Source: an uncultured Coriobacteriaceae bacterium (lineage in GTDB: Bacteria; Actinomycetota; Coriobacteriia; Coriobacteriales; Atopobiaceae). Taken from it: a stretch of DNA of 57,181 nucleotides. How positions within the stretch are numbered: the stretch's first letter is position 1; every line of letters begins with the position of its first letter. The notes beneath the pieces were generated by a model, which was not told the origin of the DNA, ran no database searches, and worked only from the letters and a program-made list of their open reading frames with translations. The position numbers and the translations under genes are program-made. The stretch lies in NCBI GenBank assembly GCA_902790135.1, contig CADAQM010000003.1:29761-86941 (forward strand). Direction: 5' to 3'. This document shows positions 8,456-17,535 of this stretch, in pieces.

Positions 8456-9715
8456 CTACAGGCAGAACCCGAAGCAGACACCAAGCTCGGTGGTCGCATC
8501 CCAGATCTCGGCGGGGTCTCCCTGCTCGCTCACGCCCCTATAGCGGCTGGTGCCACTGCACGAGGCCGAGCGCCCCCACCAGGCAACGACGCCGTCATCG
8601 CCGGAGAGCGTGAGCGCACCGTTGCTCACGAGCTGCTGGACGTTCTGCATCTGGAAGAGGGCGTACTGGCTGCCCTCGGCGGCAACCACGGAATTGTAGC
8701 CGTTGCTGTTGTCGGGGTCGGAGGGCCAGACCCAGTCGGAGGGACCGGAGAGCTCCACCATGGACGGGAGCCAGAGCATGTCGATGGTGGTAGTGACGCT
8801 CGAGGCCTCGGTGGTGTGCCCCACGTTGTTGGTGAGCTTGCCCACCGGGACGATGGAGGCGCGCAGGTCCTCGTCGAGCGTCATGAACAGCTCGGAGTTG
8901 AGCCACGCGCGCATCTCGCAGGACTCCCAGCCGCCCGTGATGTCATCGGTCGCGTTCATGCGATGCCAGATGGGAATGTTGGTGGCCATGAAGGTGAGAC
9001 CCGCCTTGCCCTCGCCGTTTGCCAGGTCGTCATGGTAAACGTCCACCAGGCGCATCTTGGCCACACCGATACCCGCAAGCGTCGCATCCTTGGTTGCCAG
9101 GGTCATGTTGCCCGCCGAGTCGACCAGGTTGTAGTCCTTGGCAATGTCGAGCGCCGCGTCGCGCGACGAGCAGCGGCTCATCTCCTTGCCGATGATCGCG
9201 AGCTCCTCCCAGCTGTATGCCTCGAGGGAGTCGCGGATCTCGGTACCTGCGGGAGTCAGCTCCTCCGTAGCAACGTCCTCGACCTCGGTAGGCTCGCCCT
9301 GCTCGACGGCAGGAGAGGTGACCTTGGGCTCGCTGTGACGACCGCCGAGGACACCGGTGACAAACAGCCCGCCGACCAGGGCAAGCATGAGAAGCGCGCC
9401 TGCGACGGCACCTATCACCAGGGTGTGGGAGCGTGCCTCCTCGGTGCCCGCCGCCGGCTCCTCGTAGCGCGGGTAATGGGTGGCGGGCAGCGTGTCGAGC
9501 GTGGTCTTGGCAGCCTTGCGCAACGGTGCGCCGCACGCGACGCAGCGTACGGTATCAGAGTCGTTGAGCGTGCCGCAGGAGGGGCAGGAGACCTGGGCCT
9601 TTCCATCGGCTTCGGCCAGGCCCGCACCGAGAAGGGTTGGGGAGCCGCAGACGCTGCAGAAACGCGCGCCAGAATCAAGCTCGGTACCACAGTTCATGCA
9701 ATAGATGGTCGCCAT
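8456..9715 (-). CDS. zinc-ribbon membrane protein with C-terminal DUF6273-like domain
   Basis: The 419-residue protein starts with two zinc ribbons, CMNCGTEL...CSVCGSP and CPSCGTL...CVACGAP (four CxxC pairs in about the first 60 residues), then a linker and a single transmembrane helix near residues 95-120. The large outer part ends in a domain with WESCEMRAWLN and SRYRGVSEQG motifs, resembling DUF6273, found on surface proteins of gut Firmicutes and Actinobacteria. Topology is cytoplasmic zinc ribbons and an extracytoplasmic C-terminal domain. Function is unknown. Sitting directly upstream of queH it may share transcription with the Q genes without sharing their job. Confidence 0.75.
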   Translation of the reverse strand: MATIYCMNCGTELDSGARFCSVCGSPTLLGAGLAEADGKAQVSCPSCGTLNDSDTVRCVACGAPLRKAAKTTLDTLPATHYPRYEEPAAGTEEARSHTLVIGAVAGALLMLALVGGLFVTGVLGGRHSEPKVTSPAVEQGEPTEVEDVATEELTPAGTEIRDSLEAYSWEELAIIGKEMSRCSSRDAALDIAKDYNLVDSAGNMTLATKDATLAGIGVAKMRLVDVYHDDLANGEGKAGLTFMATNIPIWHRMNATDDITGGWESCEMRAWLNSELFMTLDEDLRASIVPVGKLTNNVGHTTEASSVTTTIDMLWLPSMVELSGPSDWVWPSDPDNSNGYNSVVAAEGSQYALFQMQNVQQLVSNGALTLSGDDGVVAWWGRSASCSGTSRYRGVSEQGDPAEIWDATTELGVCFGFCL

Positions 9716-9781
9716 GGCATTCAGTCCTCTCAGGTGTGCCCGCAGTGCCCGGACAGGCTCCTCTTGCCTACGGTTGGCCTG

Positions 9782-10957
9782 CTACTTAGCGAGCTTGATT
9801 CCCATGAACCAACCCCAGCGCGGCGTCACCGTGGTGCTGTAGTAGTTGATCCACTCGTTCACGCTAATGGTGCGAATATAGCCGATATTGTCCATCATCA
9901 CGCCACCGCCGATATAAATGCCAATGTGGCCATAGATGCGGCCTGCGGAGGTGTGGCTATGGGTTGATACCGCAACGATCATGCCGGGCTTGAGATCCGA
10001 GCGATCCGATGAGGAGGTCCACCGGTTGTACATGTCGTTGGCGTTGCCGCTCCCGTATGCAAAGCCCGCGTTGCTGAAGACCATGGAGACCCACATGGCG
10101 CAGAGGCCTGCACCGGGGCTCGGGGTTGAGTGGCAGGCAGCGACCACGCGCGCCTGGGAGCCGGAGGTCGAGCCGTCAGCGTAGGTGCCGGTCACGTTGC
10201 CCGCATTGGCGCCCGCTGCCGCCGCAGCCTCCTCGGCTGCCTTGCGAGCCTCCTCCTCGCGCTTGCGCTGCTCCTCGCGCTCGCGCGCAAGCTGGAGCAG
10301 CTCCTCGTCACGCTTTGCGATGAGTGCCTGGACATCGTCGTCGAGCCCGTCGAGGATCGTCTGCACCTCTTCCTGCTTGGCCTGCATCTCGGAGAGCTTC
10401 TTCTCCTGCTCGGCACGCAGCTCCTCGAGCTCCGCCTTCTCGGCCTCGAGATCGGCACGATGCTGCTCGAGCTCGCCCTTGAGGCGCTCGACATCCTCGA
10501 TGAGGGTGCGGTCGTTCTCGGTAATCTTGTCGAGGTAGTAGATGTTGGAACTCAGCTCCTCGAACGACTCCGCCATGAGCAGCGCAGAGAGTGCCTCGTC
10601 CCCACCTGACTTGTAGGCGCTGCGAATGCGGCGGGAGAGGGTCTCGCGCTTCTCCGCGAGCTCCGCCTCCTTCTCCTCGATCTGCTTCTCGGTCTCGGCT
10701 ATCTGGCCGCTCACCTCGTCGATGGAGGATAGCGTCCCGGCAAGCTCCTGGGAGAGCGCCTCGTATTGCTCGGCAATCTCCTCGAGCTGCGCCTGCACCT
10801 CGTCGTACTCTGCCTGGGCAGAGGCAAGCTCCTTCTCGGTCTTGTCGATGTCACTTTGCGTGATGGCACCGGCGGGAATCGCTGGAACAAGCGTCAGCCC
10901 GGCAGCGGCCGCAAGGATCTTGAGTGCCGTTCGACGCGAATATGACGTAGGTTCCAT
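9782..10957 (-). CDS. secreted coiled-coil peptidoglycan hydrolase with CHAP/NlpC-type domain
   Basis: The 391-residue protein has a signal peptide with a twin-arginine motif (SRRTALKIL) and an AGA-type cleavage site near residue 31, suggesting Tat export. Residues ~35-260 form a coiled coil like those of PcsB/CwlO-type hydrolases. A short Gly/Ser/Thr linker leads to a C-terminal papain-like domain with catalytic-Cys segment GAGLCAMWVS and catalytic-His segment YGHIGIYIGGG, closest to CHAP or NlpC/P60. Such proteins cut peptidoglycan during division and their coiled coil usually needs FtsEX for activation. GGGAG lies about 6 nt before the chosen ATG; a longer start would bury the signal peptide. 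Confidence 0.85.
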   Translation of the reverse strand: MEPTSYSRRTALKILAAAAGLTLVPAIPAGAITQSDIDKTEKELASAQAEYDEVQAQLEEIAEQYEALSQELAGTLSSIDEVSGQIAETEKQIEEKEAELAEKRETLSRRIRSAYKSGGDEALSALLMAESFEELSSNIYYLDKITENDRTLIEDVERLKGELEQHRADLEAEKAELEELRAEQEKKLSEMQAKQEEVQTILDGLDDDVQALIAKRDEELLQLAREREEQRKREEEARKAAEEAAAAAGANAGNVTGTYADGSTSGSQARVVAACHSTPSPGAGLCAMWVSMVFSNAGFAYGSGNANDMYNRWTSSSDRSDLKPGMIVAVSTHSHTSAGRIYGHIGIYIGGGVMMDNIGYIRTISVNEWINYYSTTVTPRWGWFMGIKLAK

Positions 10958-11135
10958 CGTAGTCTCCCTGTCCGTTTTAGCTGCAATTCGAGACGAGCCC
11001 CCAACGGGGCGTCCTGGATAAGGGCCATGGTAGCACGGGACGGGCGCCAATGCTCAGATTTCGACACATTCACACGTGGAGCGGAACGAGGCGAGCACCA
11101 ACGAGCACCAACACCCCCACAACATGTGGCCTCGA

Positions 11136-12059
11136 TCAGAGTATGGGTGCGTTCCAGGCACCTGGCGTCACGCCGACGAGAAGCACCACCCAGAACGCGA
11201 TGCAGATCGCCGGGGCAAAGGGGATGACGCGCATGGGCTCCGCGATGTCCTCCTCCAGCGTGGCCCGAAGGTCACGCGACGAGGGAGCCGAGCCCTTGGC
11301 GTTGGGGTCGCGGTGCGCACCGCCCTCGACCTCGACATGTTGCAGCTTTACCGGGCTGAGCAGCCAGACGACCACCAAGAGCAGGACGCCGGCGGCCATG
11401 GCCAAAATTCCCTGCTGCCAGCCCAAGTAGAAGCCCATCACACCTGCCAGCTTGACCGTGCCCATACCGGTGATGTCGCGGTCGAGCATCGCATTGCTCA
11501 GGAACAGCGCCAGCGCGAGGGGGATGCTCATGCCCAAGGCACCAGCAACGGAGGTGATCGTCAACTGCAGCGCATCGCCACCGGTCACGAAGAGCCACAC
11601 AAGGTAGGCGATCCTGATGAGATAGGCCAGGTAGATGCAGGCGTTAGGTATCCGGTACTCCTTGAGCGTGGAGAGGGAGATCAGGAACAGCATGCAGGCG
11701 ACGCCCAGCACTTCAAGGGTTTGGACCGTGGCGCCGTAGCGCAGCACGATGCTCACGAACATGCCCGAGCAGAGCAGCTCGCTGAGGGGCCCCTCGAGGC
11801 TGATGTGCTCGCCGCAGTAGGGGCAGATGCCCTTTTGCAAGACCCAGCCCAAAAGCGGGAGCGACTCCCTGAACGTCAGGGGATGGTCGCACGAGTCGCA
11901 CCGCCTACCGCCGCCCAGGGCAGGCCTGTCCTTGGACATGCGCCAAGCCATGGCATGCAGGATGGATCCGACGAAGAGGCCGCAGACGATAGCCAAGAGG
12001 CATACGCCGAGCGTCAGCGCCGGTGACTCGAAGAATCTGACCTGATGAGCAGCAAGCAT
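11136..12059 (-). CDS. prepilin peptidase-like protein lacking both catalytic aspartates
   Basis: The 307-residue membrane protein follows the type IV prepilin peptidase (A24) plan. A first hydrophobic segment is followed by the two-CxxC zinc module (CDSCDHPLTF and CPYCGEH), which in bifunctional enzymes belongs to the N-methylation half, then about six more helices. The two aspartates that form the aspartyl protease site are both replaced: the IPN-preceding motif reads SLSTLKEYRIPN with Thr at the Asp position, and the GxGD motif reads GMGTVKL with Thr for Asp (both codons are ACG). Proteolysis is therefore unlikely. The next gene upstream encodes the complementary half, so the two may work as a pair. 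Confidence 0.82.
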   Translation of the reverse strand: MLAAHQVRFFESPALTLGVCLLAIVCGLFVGSILHAMAWRMSKDRPALGGGRRCDSCDHPLTFRESLPLLGWVLQKGICPYCGEHISLEGPLSELLCSGMFVSIVLRYGATVQTLEVLGVACMLFLISLSTLKEYRIPNACIYLAYLIRIAYLVWLFVTGGDALQLTITSVAGALGMSIPLALALFLSNAMLDRDITGMGTVKLAGVMGFYLGWQQGILAMAAGVLLLVVVWLLSPVKLQHVEVEGGAHRDPNAKGSAPSSRDLRATLEEDIAEPMRVIPFAPAICIAFWVVLLVGVTPGAWNAPIL

Positions 12060-12129
12060 GTGAACCTATCCGCCGAAATCGTCCTACTACGATACCGCAT
12101 TGAGCCGTGAGACGGGAGCTGGAACCGGC

Positions 12130-12798
12130 TCAGAACATCCACCTCACAAACCCCGCCTCCAATGGACGAGCCACCATGAGCGTAATCCAGAACGCGCAGG
12201 CGATGGCGGGGCCAAAGGCAAACGGGGCGAGCGCGTCGAGCCGACCGTGTGCCTTTGCCACTGATCCCGCCAGGCCCAGCAGGCATGCCAGCGTCAGCAG
12301 GGGCACGACCAGCCACCCCACATACATGCCAGCCGCAGTGAGCAGCTTCAGGTCTCCCCCACCCAAGCTCTCCGTGTCCAGCAGGTGGTCCAGGAGCAGC
12401 GTCAGAAGCAGGAGGGGCACGAAGGTGCAGAGAGCGCCCGCCAGCGAGCCAACCAGAAGCGTCAGGGGGTTCGCAAGACCGAGCAATCCAGCCATGGCGA
12501 TGTAGGTCACGCGTATGACGACCGCCGCCGCGATGCAGACGTTGGGGATGGTGAGCGAGGCCAAGTCGGTGAGTGACAGCGCGACCAGCACCAGCGAGAG
12601 GAGACAGAGCTCGATTGTCTCGAGGCAAGGACCGTAGGCCAAAGCCAATCCCACCCACATGAGGCCGCAGACAAGCCGCACGAGGCACGGTCTCACCGGT
12701 GGGGCAAACGCGCCTTGTGCGCAGGCCCATCGCCAAATGAGACCGCCAGAGAGGGTCCCCGCGGCAAGGAGCGCAACAGATGCAAGCGCATTCTCCAC
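12130..12798 (-). CDS. prepilin peptidase, short form with intact aspartyl site
   Basis: This 222-residue integral membrane protein has the A24 catalytic motifs LTDLASLTIPN and GGGDLKL with both aspartates, but lacks the N-terminal CxxC zinc module. It would cleave leader peptides from type IV-like pre-pseudopilins. Its neighbour 70 bp downstream has the zinc module but no aspartates. The start is a GTG preceded by GGGGAGG. No pilin, pilus ATPase or platform gene is in the window, so the substrate must be encoded elsewhere. Two TATACCCAAGCCG-like direct repeats lie just upstream. Confidence 0.85.
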   Translation of the reverse strand: MENALASVALLAAGTLSGGLIWRWACAQGAFAPPVRPCLVRLVCGLMWVGLALAYGPCLETIELCLLSLVLVALSLTDLASLTIPNVCIAAAVVIRVTYIAMAGLLGLANPLTLLVGSLAGALCTFVPLLLLTLLLDHLLDTESLGGGDLKLLTAAGMYVGWLVVPLLTLACLLGLAGSVAKAHGRLDALAPFAFGPAIACAFWITLMVARPLEAGFVRWMF

Positions 12799-12844
12799 AG
12801 GCAGCCTCCCCTTCCGTCTGGTCCTCCAGGTCGATAGCTGTGCT

Positions 12845-12878
12845 TATACCCCAAGCCGCGAAAGGTATACCCAAGCCG
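12845..12878. repeat. two direct repeats upstream of the short prepilin peptidase
   Basis: TATACCCCAAGCCG (12845) and TATACCCAAGCCG (12866) are repeated with 21 bp between starts, i.e. two helical turns, within the 85-bp gap before the peptidase gene. They look like paired protein-binding half-sites; TATAAG on the minus strand could be a -10 element. Confidence 0.4.
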
Positions 12879-12883
12879 ACGAT

Positions 12884-15800
12884 CTAGTCGATGCTCTTGA
12901 GCGACTCGACCATGTCCACGCGGTCGAGCTTATGGCGCAGGGAGAGGATCACCAAGCCCGTAAAGACCAAGGTCAGGGCAAAGGCATAGAAGAAGCTGGG
13001 CGGATGGATGGACCGCCCGAACATGACATAGTCGACCTCCGCCGTCGTCACCACAAAACGCTCGAGGAAGATGCCCAGCACCATGCCCAGCGCGTCACCC
13101 ATCACCGCGAGGATGCCGATCTCGCGGAAGATGTAGGCCTGGACCTCGGTGCGCGTGAAGCCCAGCACCTTGAGGCTCGCGATCTCGCGGATGCGCTCGC
13201 CTATGTTGATGTTGGTGAGGTTGTACAGCACGATGTAGGCCAGCGCAGCCGCACTCACGATGAGCACCACCACGATCATGTCCACCACCGACAGCATGTT
13301 GCGGTACATGTTGATGGTCTCATCGGAGAAGATGACCGTGGAGACACCCTCCATGTCATGCAGCTCGTCGGTGATGCCCTTGCGAATGGCCGCATCGGGA
13401 GTGGTGGTGGCGTAGACGGTGGAGAAGACCGGTGTCGAGGCATCCACCTGCCTCCAGGCGTCGCGGCCCACATACACGACGTTGCCCACGTAGTTCTCGG
13501 CGACGCCCGTGACGGTGAGCTCGTGGCCGTCCCCGACGGCATTGCCCACGTCATCCTGGTCGAACAGCGTGATGGCATCGCCCACCGAGAGGCCGTACTT
13601 GAGGGCGAGCTTCTCGGTAATGACCACGGAGTCGTCGGTGAGCTCGATGGGCTTGCCCGAAACCCGGTTCTTGAAGGTAATGACCTCGGCCATCGCACTC
13701 GCGTCGCGCGGGATGACCGTGTTGACCCGGATGGTCTCGTCGGTGCCTGCGGCACCCGCCTGCATGTTCTCGTTCTGCACGCGCACGATGCCGCCCACCT
13801 CGCCTGTGCTCTCGAGGTAGTCGATCGCACGCCGTACGTCCAGCTCGATGGCGTTGTCGTCCAGCCCGATGGTCGTGTCAAAGTGGATGATGGGCCCATA
13901 CTGGCGGTCGATGATGTCCCAGATGGAGTCGTGCAGGCCAAAGCCCACCAGCAGCAGGGCTGCGCAGCCAGAGATGCCGATGACCGTCATCAGGAAGCGG
14001 CGCTTGTAGCGGAAGAGGTTGCGGCAGGTGACCTTCCAGGTGAAGGAGAGGCGCTGCCATATGGGCCGCACGCGCTCGAGAAGGATGCGCTTGCCCGCAA
14101 CCGGCGCCCTCGGCAGCATGAGCGTGGCGGGGACCTCACGCAGACTCGAGACCACGGCTCCCCAGGTGGCGAGCAGGGTGACGCCCACGCCCAGGCCACC
14201 CGACATCAGCGCGATGCCCGGGGAGACGGGCAGCGGGAAGGGATGCAGGGGAATCGTGTAGATGATCGAGTAGGCACTCGTGACGATGAAGGGCAAGACC
14301 TGCGAGAGCGCCAGGATGCCGATGGTCGCACCAGCCACGCCGGCCACGCCTGCGTAGACGAGGTACTTGGACGCAATGGTGCTCGTGCCGTAGCCCAGCG
14401 CCTTGTACGTACCGATGAGCACGCGGTCGTCGTCGACCATGCGGGTCATGGTGGTGAGCGCGACCAGCGCTGCCACCAGGAAGAAGATGAAGGGGAACAC
14501 GTCGGCGATGGAGTCGATGCGCCCCGCGTCAGCATGGTAGGTCGCCGCGCCCTCGCTCTGCGTGCGGTCGAGCGCATAGACGTCGGGAAGCTCGATCTCG
14601 TCGATCTCGCGCTGGGCGTCATTGAGCTGGTCGAGGGCGTCGGAGAACTCCTCCTCAGCCTCGGCCTTGCCGTCATCGTACTCTGCCAGGCCGTCCGCAT
14701 ACTGCTCGCGGGCATCTGCCAACTGCCCGCGCGCGTCGGCAAGCTCAGCCGCGGCATCGTCGAGCTGGGCCTTTGCCTTCGCGAGCTCGCTCTCTGCCGT
14801 GCGCCTGCTCGCGGCGAGGGTCTTGCGGCCGGCATCGAGCTTTGCCTGGCCATCGTCGAGCTGTGCCTTTCCGGCATCGAGCTCGGCCTGCGACTCGTCG
14901 AGGGTCCGTTTGGCGTCTGCCAGCTCGTCCAACCCGGCAAGACCCTCGTCCACCTGGGCCCGCTGCGCCTTCAGCTCGTCGAGCTGGGTGCGCAGCCCAG
15001 GCAGCTGCTCCTGTGCCTGCTGTGCCTGGGCGAGCGCCACCTGCGCCTGCTCCAAGCCCGCCTGCGCCTGGGCGAGGCCCGCCTCAGCCTGGGCCTTGCC
15101 CGCCTCGGCTTGCTGCTTGCCCGCCTTGGCCTGGGCGATGCCCTCCTCGAGCTGAGCCCTCCCCTCAAGCGCACCTTCCACCTGGGCAAGCTGCCCCTTG
15201 AGCTGCTCGAGTTGGGCCAGCTGCTCCGAGGTCGCCTCCTCGCCCAGGGTCTCAATGGCTGCGATGGCACCCGTAAGCTGCGCCTTTGCCGTCTCGAGCT
15301 CCTCTTTTGCGGGTATCTGTGCGAGCTGCTCCTGCAGGGAGGCAATGGTCTCGTCAGCCACGGCAATCCCCTCGTCACAGGTCTCAATGGCAGCCTGCGC
15401 CTCGGCGATGGCCGCCGTGAGCTGGTCGATCGCCGCCTGCGCCTGAGCCGGCGCGGCCTCTATCTGGGCTATGCCCTCCTCGATCTGGCTGATGCCGTCG
15501 TCGAGTTGCTGCGCGCTTCCCTCGAGCATCTCGCGCGCCTCGGAAGCCGACTTGGCACCCAGCTGGCCGAGCAGCTCGTCTTCGCCCTTCTTGTAGGCCG
15601 CGCGCCCCTCCCTGAGCTGGTCTGCGCCTTTCTGCCACTCCTTCTTCTTCTCGTCGAGCGTGGCCTGGTTGGCGTCGATCTCAGCCTCGGCGTCGGCAAG
15701 CTTCTTGTAGGCGTTCCTACGCTCGGTCTCGTACTGCGCGAGTCCGTCCTGGTATTGCGCCTCACCATCCGCAAGCTCCCGCTCGCCGTCGGCTATCTGC

Positions 15801-16738
15801 TCGGCCGCATCGGTGAGCTCGGCCCATGCGTCGGCAAGCTCCTTGTCCACCTTGGCCTTCTCGTCGTAGTACTCGTCCCACTTCTCGTCGAGCTGCTCCT
15901 GCGCGTCCGCCTTGAGCTCGGCCTGACGCGCTGCGGAGAACTCGCCCTGCAGGTCCTCGAGGCGGTTCTTGGTCGCGTTGACCACCTCCTCGTAGGCCTT
16001 CGACTCGCTCAGCTCCTCGGACGCCCCCTCCACCGTGAGGTAGATCTCGGTGTAGGGCGCGTCCTCAGCAAGTGACGACGGAGCGACAAAGAGGTATTGG
16101 TCGATCATGCCCGAGCCCAGGGTCGTCGAGCCAAAAGAGCCGGTATAGGGGTAGTTTGCCGAGGTCACGGTGCCGACCACCTCGAGCTCGTCAATCGCGA
16201 GAAGGTCGTCGAGCTCCGTGGTGCCATAGAGCAGCTCGATCGTGTCCCCGATGCCAAAGTCGTCGCGCGGCACGTCGGCGCTGATCACGCACTCCCCCTT
16301 GGCGGACGGCCAGCGTCCCTCCACCAGGCGCGGCCTGTTGAGGTAGTTCTCGTCGTCGGAAGCCACCGCGTAGAGCCCGTCGTCATGGCTGGCCTCGGCC
16401 GCGTCGACGTCGAGCGAGGAGATGCGCACAGCCACCTGCTCGGTACCCAAACGGGCCATGGCATCGCAGGTAAGGGAGGGCATGAGGTGCTCGACGCCCT
16501 CGACCGCCCTTACGCGCTCCACGTCCTCGTCGCCAAAGCCCAGCGTGGAGATCAGCCGGATGTCCCAGAGGTTTGCCCCGTCGTAGAAGGCATCGGCATC
16601 GGCGCGCATGTCGGGCCCGCACATCTGGAGGCCCGCATAGAAGCCGCAGCCCAGAGCCACGATGCCCATGATGGCCAGAAAGCGCCCCAGCGAGCCACGT
16701 ATGCTGCGTAGGATGTCTTTGACGAAGGCGCTGCGCAT
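12884..16738 (-). CDS. FtsX/MacB-type ABC exporter permease with giant coiled-coil insert
   Basis: The 1284-residue permease begins with one transmembrane helix (about 16-40), a MacB-like extracytoplasmic stretch, then a very long coiled-coil region (about 250-715) composed of repeated Ala/Gln/Glu/Leu heptads. Two FtsX cores follow: three helices starting at VFPFIFFLVAALVALTTM near residue 745, a mid-domain, and the C-terminal core ending RHKLDRVDMVESLKSID. With the ATPase gene 9 bp upstream it forms a mechanotransmission-type ABC system, probably extruding lipids or peptides or acting on the envelope rather than importing. The coiled coil could reach through the cell wall. No clear ribosome site precedes the ATG, suggesting translational coupling to the ATPase gene. 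Confidence 0.85.
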   Translation of the reverse strand: MRSAFVKDILRSIRGSLGRFLAIMGIVALGCGFYAGLQMCGPDMRADADAFYDGANLWDIRLISTLGFGDEDVERVRAVEGVEHLMPSLTCDAMARLGTEQVAVRISSLDVDAAEASHDDGLYAVASDDENYLNRPRLVEGRWPSAKGECVISADVPRDDFGIGDTIELLYGTTELDDLLAIDELEVVGTVTSANYPYTGSFGSTTLGSGMIDQYLFVAPSSLAEDAPYTEIYLTVEGASEELSESKAYEEVVNATKNRLEDLQGEFSAARQAELKADAQEQLDEKWDEYYDEKAKVDKELADAWAELTDAAEQIADGERELADGEAQYQDGLAQYETERRNAYKKLADAEAEIDANQATLDEKKKEWQKGADQLREGRAAYKKGEDELLGQLGAKSASEAREMLEGSAQQLDDGISQIEEGIAQIEAAPAQAQAAIDQLTAAIAEAQAAIETCDEGIAVADETIASLQEQLAQIPAKEELETAKAQLTGAIAAIETLGEEATSEQLAQLEQLKGQLAQVEGALEGRAQLEEGIAQAKAGKQQAEAGKAQAEAGLAQAQAGLEQAQVALAQAQQAQEQLPGLRTQLDELKAQRAQVDEGLAGLDELADAKRTLDESQAELDAGKAQLDDGQAKLDAGRKTLAASRRTAESELAKAKAQLDDAAAELADARGQLADAREQYADGLAEYDDGKAEAEEEFSDALDQLNDAQREIDEIELPDVYALDRTQSEGAATYHADAGRIDSIADVFPFIFFLVAALVALTTMTRMVDDDRVLIGTYKALGYGTSTIASKYLVYAGVAGVAGATIGILALSQVLPFIVTSAYSIIYTIPLHPFPLPVSPGIALMSGGLGVGVTLLATWGAVVSSLREVPATLMLPRAPVAGKRILLERVRPIWQRLSFTWKVTCRNLFRYKRRFLMTVIGISGCAALLLVGFGLHDSIWDIIDRQYGPIIHFDTTIGLDDNAIELDVRRAIDYLESTGEVGGIVRVQNENMQAGAAGTDETIRVNTVIPRDASAMAEVITFKNRVSGKPIELTDDSVVITEKLALKYGLSVGDAITLFDQDDVGNAVGDGHELTVTGVAENYVGNVVYVGRDAWRQVDASTPVFSTVYATTTPDAAIRKGITDELHDMEGVSTVIFSDETINMYRNMLSVVDMIVVVLIVSAAALAYIVLYNLTNINIGERIREIASLKVLGFTRTEVQAYIFREIGILAVMGDALGMVLGIFLERFVVTTAEVDYVMFGRSIHPPSFFYAFALTLVFTGLVILSLRHKLDRVDMVESLKSID

Positions 16739-16747
16739 CGGAGGAGC

Positions 16748-17449
16748 CTACCACTCCACCGTGAGGGCGTCCGCAGGGTGGGCGTTGGTCAGAACGCGGC
16801 TCGCCTTGCCCTCGCGCACCTCGATCACACGGTCGGCAATCTGGGTAAAGGCGCTGTTGTGCGTGACGATGGCCACCGTGTGCCCCGTCTCGCGGCAAGT
16901 GTCCTGCAGGAGCTTGAGAATCTGCTTGCCCGTCACGTAGTCGAGCGCACCGGTCGGCTCGTCGCAGAGCAGCAGCTTGGGATTCTTGGCAAGGGCGCGA
17001 GCGATGGCAACACGCTGCTGCTCGCCACCGGAGAGCTGCGAGGGAAAGTTGTCCATACGGTCGCTGAGCCCCACCTGGGCGAGCACCTCGTCGGCTGGCA
17101 GCGGGTTTGCGCAAATCTGGCTCGCGAGCTCCACGTTCTCCAACGCGGTGAGGTTCTGCACGAGGTTGTAGAACTGGAAGACGAAGCCAATGTCGTGACG
17201 ACGGTACTGCGTGAGCTCGCGCTCCCCCAGCGCGCTGACCTTCTGCCCGTCGAGCATGATGGTGCCCGATGTGGGCGCGTCCATGCCGCCGAGCATGTTG
17301 AGCACCGTCGTCTTGCCGGCGCCAGACGGACCAACGATCACGACAAACTCGCCGCGCTCGATGACAAAGTCCATGCCATCGACGGCATGGACCTCCACGC
17401 TGCCCATCTGATAGGTCTTGCGCACGTTTATGAACTCGACAAATGACAT
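16748..17449 (-). CDS. ABC exporter ATP-binding protein (MacB/LolD type)
   Basis: The protein (233 residues from the chosen start) has all ABC ATPase motifs: Walker [11 protein letters not shown]-loop FQFYNL, signature LSGGEQQR, Walker [13 protein letters not shown] and the switch His in VTHN. The sequence is of the LolD/MacB/FtsE family that pairs with FtsX-like permeases, here the coiled-coil permease directly downstream. The ATG at 17449 (MSFVEF) has GGAG about 8 nt before it; the frame is open 14 codons further but with no ribosome site. Confidence 0.92.
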   Translation of the reverse strand: MSFVEFINVRKTYQMGSVEVHAVDGMDFVIERGEFVVIVGPSGAGKTTVLNMLGGMDAPTSGTIMLDGQKVSALGERELTQYRRHDIGFVFQFYNLVQNLTALENVELASQICANPLPADEVLAQVGLSDRMDNFPSQLSGGEQQRVAIARALAKNPKLLLCDEPTGALDYVTGKQILKLLQDTCRETGHTVAIVTHNSAFTQIADRVIEVREGKASRVLTNAHPADALTVEW

Positions 17450-17535
17450 GCCCGTCTCCACTTCTCGAGGCATATCACTCATTGTACGCACAAACGCAGG
17501 CAGTCGCCGCCATTCGGCCGCAGGCAGCGTGATTC

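Noticed and set aside
11087..11112. GAGCACCAAC repeated twice
   Set aside because: Two short units between genes, too small to mean anything without more copies.
12014..12874. A 286-codon minus-strand frame overlapping the short prepilin peptidase gene
   Set aside because: It runs in another frame of the real gene, which has both catalytic Asp motifs; its product is Arg/Gly/Cys-rich without domains.
12659..16075. A 1138-codon plus-strand open frame opposite the coiled-coil ABC permease
   Set aside because: The reverse strand encodes unmistakable FtsX motifs and coiled-coil heptads; the Leu/Arg/Gly-rich plus-strand product is the mirror of that repetitive codon use.
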